Source: an uncultured Candidatus Melainabacteria bacterium
GTDB lineage: Bacteria; Cyanobacteriota; Vampirovibrionia; Gastranaerophilales; Gastranaerophilaceae
Reading direction: 5' to 3'
Length of the DNA: 26,460 nucleotides
Assembly (NCBI GenBank): GCA_934699705.1
Contig: CAKUXD010000025.1
Location: 1-26,460 of the forward strand
Shown here: piece by piece, positions 22,524 through 26,460 of the stretch
Layout of the letters: each line of letters opens with the position of its first letter
How positions within the stretch are numbered: the stretch's first letter is position 1
Translations under genes and position numbers: made by a program
The notes under the pieces: model-generated
Told to the model about the DNA's origin: nothing
The model's input: the letters and a program-made list of their open reading frames with translations, nothing else
The model's database searches: none

Positions 22524-23261
22524 TTATTGCTCTTGAATATCTTTTTGTTCTAAAAGGTATTGAGGTGTAACTTGTTTTTTTAATTCTAATAATTGTTGTT
22601 GAACATCGTTTGAATATTGAGTTCCAATTGCTGCATTAATTTCAGCATCAATATCGTTTTCAATAGATGTCATTTCGTTATAAGCAGTCGCCATAGCTTC
22701 TTCTTTATTAACTTTATCTTTCATGTTTTCTAACAAGGCTTGAGCATTATTGTCGCTCATAGAAATCATTTGTCTGTTGATTTTTTGTGATGTGAGAGCA
22801 ACTTTATGACGAGCTTTAAGAGTTTTAACTTCGCCTTCCCAATGGTTAATTTGTTGTTTTAAGTTTTCAATTTTTGATTCCATTGTGTTTGCCATTGATT
22901 CGTAATTTTTAACATCTAAAGATGCTTTTTTAATCATTTCAATAGCAATTTGTTTTTTCTTTAATGCTTCAGAAGCTAATCTATCAGCTTTTGCTTGGTC
23001 TAATTCGCCTGATTGACCTTTTTGAACGATTGTTAAGGCTTTTCTTTCATAGTCTTTTGCAACTTCTGTTTGTTGAGCTATAACTTCTTTTGCTTCAATT
23101 GCAAGAGCTTTTACTTCTGCAAGGTTTTTCATACTTGCATCATAATCTTTTTTTAAATCTCTAATAGCTTGTTCTGCCATTAAGATTGGATCTTGAATGT
23201 GGTTTACAAATGCATGTAAAAATGATTGTATTACTTTAAATAATTTTTGAAAAATGTTCAT
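22524..23261 (-). CDS. pspA: PspA/IM30 family protein
   Basis: PspA proteins are ESCRT-III-like helical proteins that assemble on stressed inner membranes and limit proton leakage. The 245 residues begin with an amphipathic helix (MNIFQKLFKVIQSFLHAFV), then QDPILMAEQAIRDLKKD, the usual start of helix 1, and continue as long charged coiled-coil helices. The C-terminal tail ends ILEQKDIQEQ-like in a polar segment, without the extra IM30 helix of thylakoid Vipp1. GAGGAG in the last codons of the J-like gene is its ribosome site, 6 nt before the ATG, so the two are coupled. No sigma-54 promoter or pspF/pspB/pspC genes are visible here, so regulation differs from E. coli pspABC. Confidence 0.9.
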   Translation of the reverse strand: MNIFQKLFKVIQSFLHAFVNHIQDPILMAEQAIRDLKKDYDASMKNLAEVKALAIEAKEVIAQQTEVAKDYERKALTIVQKGQSGELDQAKADRLASEALKKKQIAIEMIKKASLDVKNYESMANTMESKIENLKQQINHWEGEVKTLKARHKVALTSQKINRQMISMSDNNAQALLENMKDKVNKEEAMATAYNEMTSIENDIDAEINAAIGTQYSNDVQQQLLELKKQVTPQYLLEQKDIQEQ

Positions 23262-23264
23262 GAG

Positions 23265-23648
23265 TTACTCCTCTTCCTCGTTTGTATCTTGTTGTTCAAA
23301 GTATTGATAAGCTTTATTTATTAAATCAATTTTTGATAAAGCCTTTTTTTGTTTTTCTTCATCACCTGCAAAGTTTTCAGGATTATATTTTTTTACTAAT
23401 TCCTCGTGGCGAGCCTTAATTTCATCAAAGCTTACTTTTGAAGAAAATCCTAAAACTTTTAAAAAGTGTTCATCAATTGAAATTCTGCTACCGTCATCTG
23501 GAAACAAAGGCTTACCGTAAGCTTTTTCAGCTTCTTCAAGTTCTGAGTCCATTTGAGCATAAGCATCTGCTAAAGGAATATCTTCCTTTTCTACTGCGGT
23601 TTTAATTTTATCTACTGCAGTTTTAAAAATGTCTTTAATATCTTTCAT
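23265..23648 (-). CDS. J-domain-like protein lacking HPD
   Basis: This 127-residue protein has a helical N-terminal part (1-45) and a J-domain-like fold at about 56-118: a DEHFLKVLGFSS start, SFDEIKARHEELVKKY helix, then Asn89-Pro90-Glu91 where true J proteins have His-Pro-Asp, and the DLINKAYQYFEQ final helix. Without HPD it should not stimulate Hsp70 ATPase, so a scaffold or recruiting role for PspA is more likely. It ends with an acidic EEEE tail whose codons serve as the pspA ribosome site. The ATG itself has a weak site. It opens the PspA cluster, 39 nt after the DUF115 gene, with no terminator between them. Confidence 0.75.
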   Translation of the reverse strand: MKDIKDIFKTAVDKIKTAVEKEDIPLADAYAQMDSELEEAEKAYGKPLFPDDGSRISIDEHFLKVLGFSSKVSFDEIKARHEELVKKYNPENFAGDEEKQKKALSKIDLINKAYQYFEQQDTNEEEE

Positions 23649-23687
23649 AATGTTTAAATCTTATCATAATAACGATTGTTTTAGTGT

Positions 23688-25424
23688 TTATATTAAGTTA
23701 TGTAAAAAACGAGAATAGTTTTTAATGAGTGTAAACAATTGAAATATGAATTTTTGCTTTTCTTCAGTATTGGTTGATAAAACTAATTTAGAAAATTTAA
23801 GTAATTCTATCTCTATATATTCGCTTAATAGCATACTTGAAGTTATTTTAGTTATAATATTTGTTGCATATTCAAAAAATGATGGAATATTTTCGTACAT
23901 TTCAAACCATTCGTCAATTTCTTTTTCAATTGGCTCAAATTTTTTATCTTCTTCTTTTAATATTTCCAAACTTTTTTCTTTAATAATATTTGGAATTTGA
24001 GAATTTTTTTCTAAACAATCATTTAAAATTGTTTCTGTATCGTTTAGGGTTTTAACTTCTGGAAAAATTTCTTCAGCTGTTATGTACTTCATACCATTTA
24101 TAAACGCACCGAAGGAGCTTAAATTGTAGAAGTTCGCATTTTTATTTCCTGCAAAAATTGTTTCAAATTGTTTGATAAAATATGCGTAGTCTTTACGGGT
24201 TTTGATGTATTCTCCAGTAATACTCTTAACTTCAGTTGTTTCTTTTGGAATATTTTGAATAAGTATAGTATTTTGTGATGTTGTAACAACATTTTTGTTA
24301 TCACAATAGGCGGTATCATTTTTGAAAGCTAAATCTAACCCTGCAAAAATAAAGTTTTTTATTCCCATAAATTTTGCACTGTTGTATGCGCAAATTGTGC
24401 TAGTTCCACCTGTTGGAAGTTGTTTTATTAGATTTATTCTGTCATGTAATTTTTCGCTAAAAAGGTTGTTTTCAGGATAATACGTAAAAATATTTTTAAA
24501 TGGTAGAGAATTGCTGTAAGCATCAGATTTTATGTCTGCAATTAAATTAATATTTTTTAAGTAATCAAAATCGTTTGATAGTGTTTCTTTTACCCATCTT
24601 GCGTCAACTATAACGCAAAAATCAGGAGTTATGTCATTTTCTTTTAACGTAGATAAGGTTTTATGTATTGCAAAGATAACAAATTTATCTCTGTTTGCTT
24701 TAATTTGTTTGATATTATCTCTTAATGATGGGCCAGCACCAAGAATAAGCGCTGTTTTGTCTTTAAATTTGTTTTCTAATAAATTTATTGGAAATTTATT
24801 TTCAATATTTTTAATATTTGAAAAAATGTTACTAATCCAATATTTTGACATGTTTTTTATTGTATTCATGTCAATAATTTTTTCTTGGCAGGCGCTATAA
24901 ATTCTTTCTGTTAAAACCGTAAATTCACTTGGGTGTTGAAGAACATAGTTTTTTAGATAAACAAATTCAATTTTGTCATCAAGAAGATATTTTTCTTCCA
25001 GATATTTTACGCATTTCATCATATTTGAAGATATAAAAAGTCTGCCGTCTTCAAAATATTTTGTTAAATCTACATATTCACATGTAAATCGCCAAATATT
25101 TAAGTCTGGTTCAAATAATATGAGATTTGTAATGCTTTTTGAATGTACATAATCTAGTAAATTTGCTAAACCTAGTCCGAAAATTATGATAAAATCCTGT
25201 CTATATTTTGCAGTTTTAATTTGTTGAGAATATATTTCTTCTGCGGATTTTAAAGGGCTTGGTGTGTCATCTACGTATTTATTGTTTTGGGTTAGAATGT
25301 ACTCACCGTTTTCGTTTTTAACCGCGCCAACATTTTTTGATGCTTCTTCAAGTGTTATTCTTTTTATTTGTTGCGCCAAATATGGATTTGTTTTTTCTAT
25401 TATTTTTATATTTTTTTCAAACAT
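23688..25424 (-). CDS. Maf/DUF115 family protein (MptE-like), flagellin glycosylation type
   Basis: This 578-residue protein belongs to the DUF115/MAF_flag10 (6-hydroxymethylpterin diphosphokinase MptE-like) group. The core motifs are ALILGAGPSL (225-234), an internal strand ending PDFCVIVD (267-274) and LPTGGTSTICAYNSAKF followed by GIKNFIFAGLDLAF. An N-terminal Rossmann-like part (about 75-200) with FIIIFGLGLANLL and a C-terminal helical tail match Maf proteins, which transfer nonulosonic acids to flagellin in Campylobacter, Aeromonas and others. No flagellin or sugar-synthesis genes are in the window, so the acceptor is unknown. The gene has no clear Shine-Dalgarno. It lies directly before the PspA cluster, so cotranscription is possible but its job need not be shared. 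Confidence 0.85.
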   Translation of the reverse strand: MFEKNIKIIEKTNPYLAQQIKRITLEEASKNVGAVKNENGEYILTQNNKYVDDTPSPLKSAEEIYSQQIKTAKYRQDFIIIFGLGLANLLDYVHSKSITNLILFEPDLNIWRFTCEYVDLTKYFEDGRLFISSNMMKCVKYLEEKYLLDDKIEFVYLKNYVLQHPSEFTVLTERIYSACQEKIIDMNTIKNMSKYWISNIFSNIKNIENKFPINLLENKFKDKTALILGAGPSLRDNIKQIKANRDKFVIFAIHKTLSTLKENDITPDFCVIVDARWVKETLSNDFDYLKNINLIADIKSDAYSNSLPFKNIFTYYPENNLFSEKLHDRINLIKQLPTGGTSTICAYNSAKFMGIKNFIFAGLDLAFKNDTAYCDNKNVVTTSQNTILIQNIPKETTEVKSITGEYIKTRKDYAYFIKQFETIFAGNKNANFYNLSSFGAFINGMKYITAEEIFPEVKTLNDTETILNDCLEKNSQIPNIIKEKSLEILKEEDKKFEPIEKEIDEWFEMYENIPSFFEYATNIITKITSSMLLSEYIEIELLKFSKLVLSTNTEEKQKFIFQLFTLIKNYSRFLHNLI

Positions 25425-25527
25425 AATTAAAATTTAACACATAATTTTAACAAGTTAAATAAGTTAAAAAGATGATTAAATCGTGATTTTTTTGAACACT
25501 TTACAACGGTTTTTGTTTAGCAAATAA

Positions 25528-25533
25528 TATAAT
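25528..25533 (+). promoter_or_regulatory. -10 element before the alcohol dehydrogenase gene
   Basis: TATAAT lies 28 nt before the start codon, with AAGGAG between. The -35 region at 17-18 bp is poor, so an activator may be involved. The rest of the 137 bp divergent spacer is AT-rich. Confidence 0.45.
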
Positions 25534-25561
25534 TGTTAATAACAAAAGAAGGAGTGTTCTC

Positions 25562-26460
25562 ATGTGGGAAAAAAACATTAACATTAATGACGTAAAAGAA
25601 ATTAGAACTCGCACTACTGTTTATTTTGGTGTGGGTGCTATTAAGAAAATTGATGATATTTTAAAAGCGTTAAAAACTAAAAATGTAGATAAAGTGATTG
25701 TAATGTCTGGAAGAAATGCTTACAAGGCAACAGGTGCTTGGGATATAGTAGAAAAAGCCTTAAAAGATAACGGTATCGGTTATGTAAATTACGACCAAGT
25801 TACTCCAAACCCTACAACTCATCACGTAAATGATGCTACTAAAATGGCTCGTGAATTCGGCGCAAAAGCAGTTTTAGCAATTGGTGGCGGTTCTCCAACA
25901 GATGCTGGTAAATCGGTTGCTATCTTACTTGAATATCCTGATAAAGATGCAAATGATATTTATGAATTTAAGTTTGCACCAGACAAAGCAGCTCCAATTG
26001 TTTCAATTAACTTAACTCATGGTACAGGTACAGAAACAAATAGATTTGCAGTTGTAACAGTTCCTGAAAAGAACTTTAAACCTGCAATTGCGTATGATTG
26101 CATTTATCCAACTTATGCAATTGACGACCCTGCTTTAATGGTTAAATTATCTCCAAAGCAAACAAGATATGTTTCTATTGACGCAGTTAATCACGTTGTA
26201 GAAGCTGCAACTTCAAAGGTAGCTTCTCCGTATTCAATTACATTAGCAAAAGAAGTTGTTGCCTTGGTTGCTAAATATTTACCAAAAGCACTTGAAAATG
26301 CTGAAGATTTAGAAGCTAGATATTTCTTAGCTTATGCAGCAATGATGGGTGGGGTAAGTTTTGATAATGGTCTATTACACTATACACACGCTCTTGAACA
26401 CCCTCTAAGCGGTGTAAAACCTGAATTATCACATGGTTTAGGCTTGGCAATGTTGTTACC
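25562..26460 (+). CDS. Iron-containing alcohol dehydrogenase (3' end cut by window)
   Basis: The frame is open to the window end; 299 codons are visible of a family normally near 380-390 residues. It is a group III (Fe-dependent) alcohol dehydrogenase, reducing aldehydes or ketones with NAD(P)H in fermentation. The dinucleotide motif is GGGSPTDAGKS, the THGTGTETNRFAVV loop follows, and the metal ligands appear as Asp and His in SIDAVNHVVEAA, the His of YTHALEHPLSG and the His of LSHGLGLAM. The ATG at 25562 has AAGGAG 7 nt upstream. It is divergent from the DUF115 gene. The substrate cannot be told; butanol-type and YqhD-like enzymes are both possible. Confidence 0.93.
   Translation, partial: MWEKNININDVKEIRTRTTVYFGVGAIKKIDDILKALKTKNVDKVIVMSGRNAYKATGAWDIVEKALKDNGIGYVNYDQVTPNPTTHHVNDATKMAREFGAKAVLAIGGGSPTDAGKSVAILLEYPDKDANDIYEFKFAPDKAAPIVSINLTHGTGTETNRFAVVTVPEKNFKPAIAYDCIYPTYAIDDPALMVKLSPKQTRYVSIDAVNHVVEAATSKVASPYSITLAKEVVALVAKYLPKALENAEDLEARYFLAYAAMMGGVSFDNGLLHYTHALEHPLSGVKPELSHGLGLAMLL

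Noticed and set aside
1..26460. tRNA, rRNA or CRISPR arrays
   Set aside because: No cloverleaf-like segment with a GGTTCGA-type loop and no regularly spaced direct repeats were found in the intergenic regions by eye; a covariance-model scan would be decisive.

Overview
The window is an AT-rich bacterial chromosome segment (roughly 70% A+T by eye) with dense, short-spaced genes and Gram-negative-type envelope genes. My best guess is an uncultured gut bacterium of the Gastranaerophilales/Melainabacteria (Vampirovibrionia) type. The reasons are the prepilin signal of the AFTLAETL type, the cyanobacterial-style STCATYG segment in GalE, and glycine/methionine-rich orphan proteins. This is an inference from memory of family style; no 16S rRNA or other marker gene is present.

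Layout. 1-1030: a type IV pilin-like gene whose long 5' part is made of a dispersed repeat and is preceded by a ten-G run. 1030-2260 (-): galE and a coupled small membrane protein. 2469-4024 (-): a TPR protein and a C_GCAxxG_C_C redox-type protein, divergent from a four-cysteine TSCPD-type protein (4100-4384, +). 4391-4466: two back-to-back palindromes. 4499-6235 (-): a helical orphan protein and rmuC. 6236-6620: a gene-free stretch with a second copy of the repeat and a frameshifted stub of a prepilin signal. 6621-9860 (+): trkA, trkH and a YjbQ-family gene. 9857-15214 (-): a compact run of a degenerate AICAR-transformylase-like gene, an MFS transporter, alr, a shortened dihydrolipoamide dehydrogenase and lipA. 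15455-18450: two orphan low-complexity proteins (+), the first with an annexin-like repeat, flanking a small Cys-rich gene (-). 18515-25424 (-): an eight-gene envelope-stress/polyamine-type cluster. 25562-end (+): an iron-dependent alcohol dehydrogenase cut by the window edge.

The most interesting system is 18515-23648. In transcription order it encodes a J-domain-like protein without HPD, PspA, a DUF4178 protein, a DUF350 membrane protein, a two-TM protein with an outside domain, a one-TM Gly/Tyr/His-rich peptide, and a membrane-anchored spermidine synthase. Genes overlap or lie within 35 nt of one another, and a strong shared terminator closes the run. Related PspA-DUF350-polyamine neighbourhoods are known (E. 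coli yjfIJKLMC is the classic relative). The composition here looks like a distinct variant: it has the J-like opener and a fused membrane SpeE, but no visible amidoligase or AdoMet decarboxylase. A plausible joint role is membrane maintenance involving a polyamine made at the membrane; that is inference.

A second theme is the repeat linked to prepilin signals, seen twice (97-290 and 6271-6580). It suggests that pilin 5' ends in this genome are carried with, or built from, a dispersed repeat.
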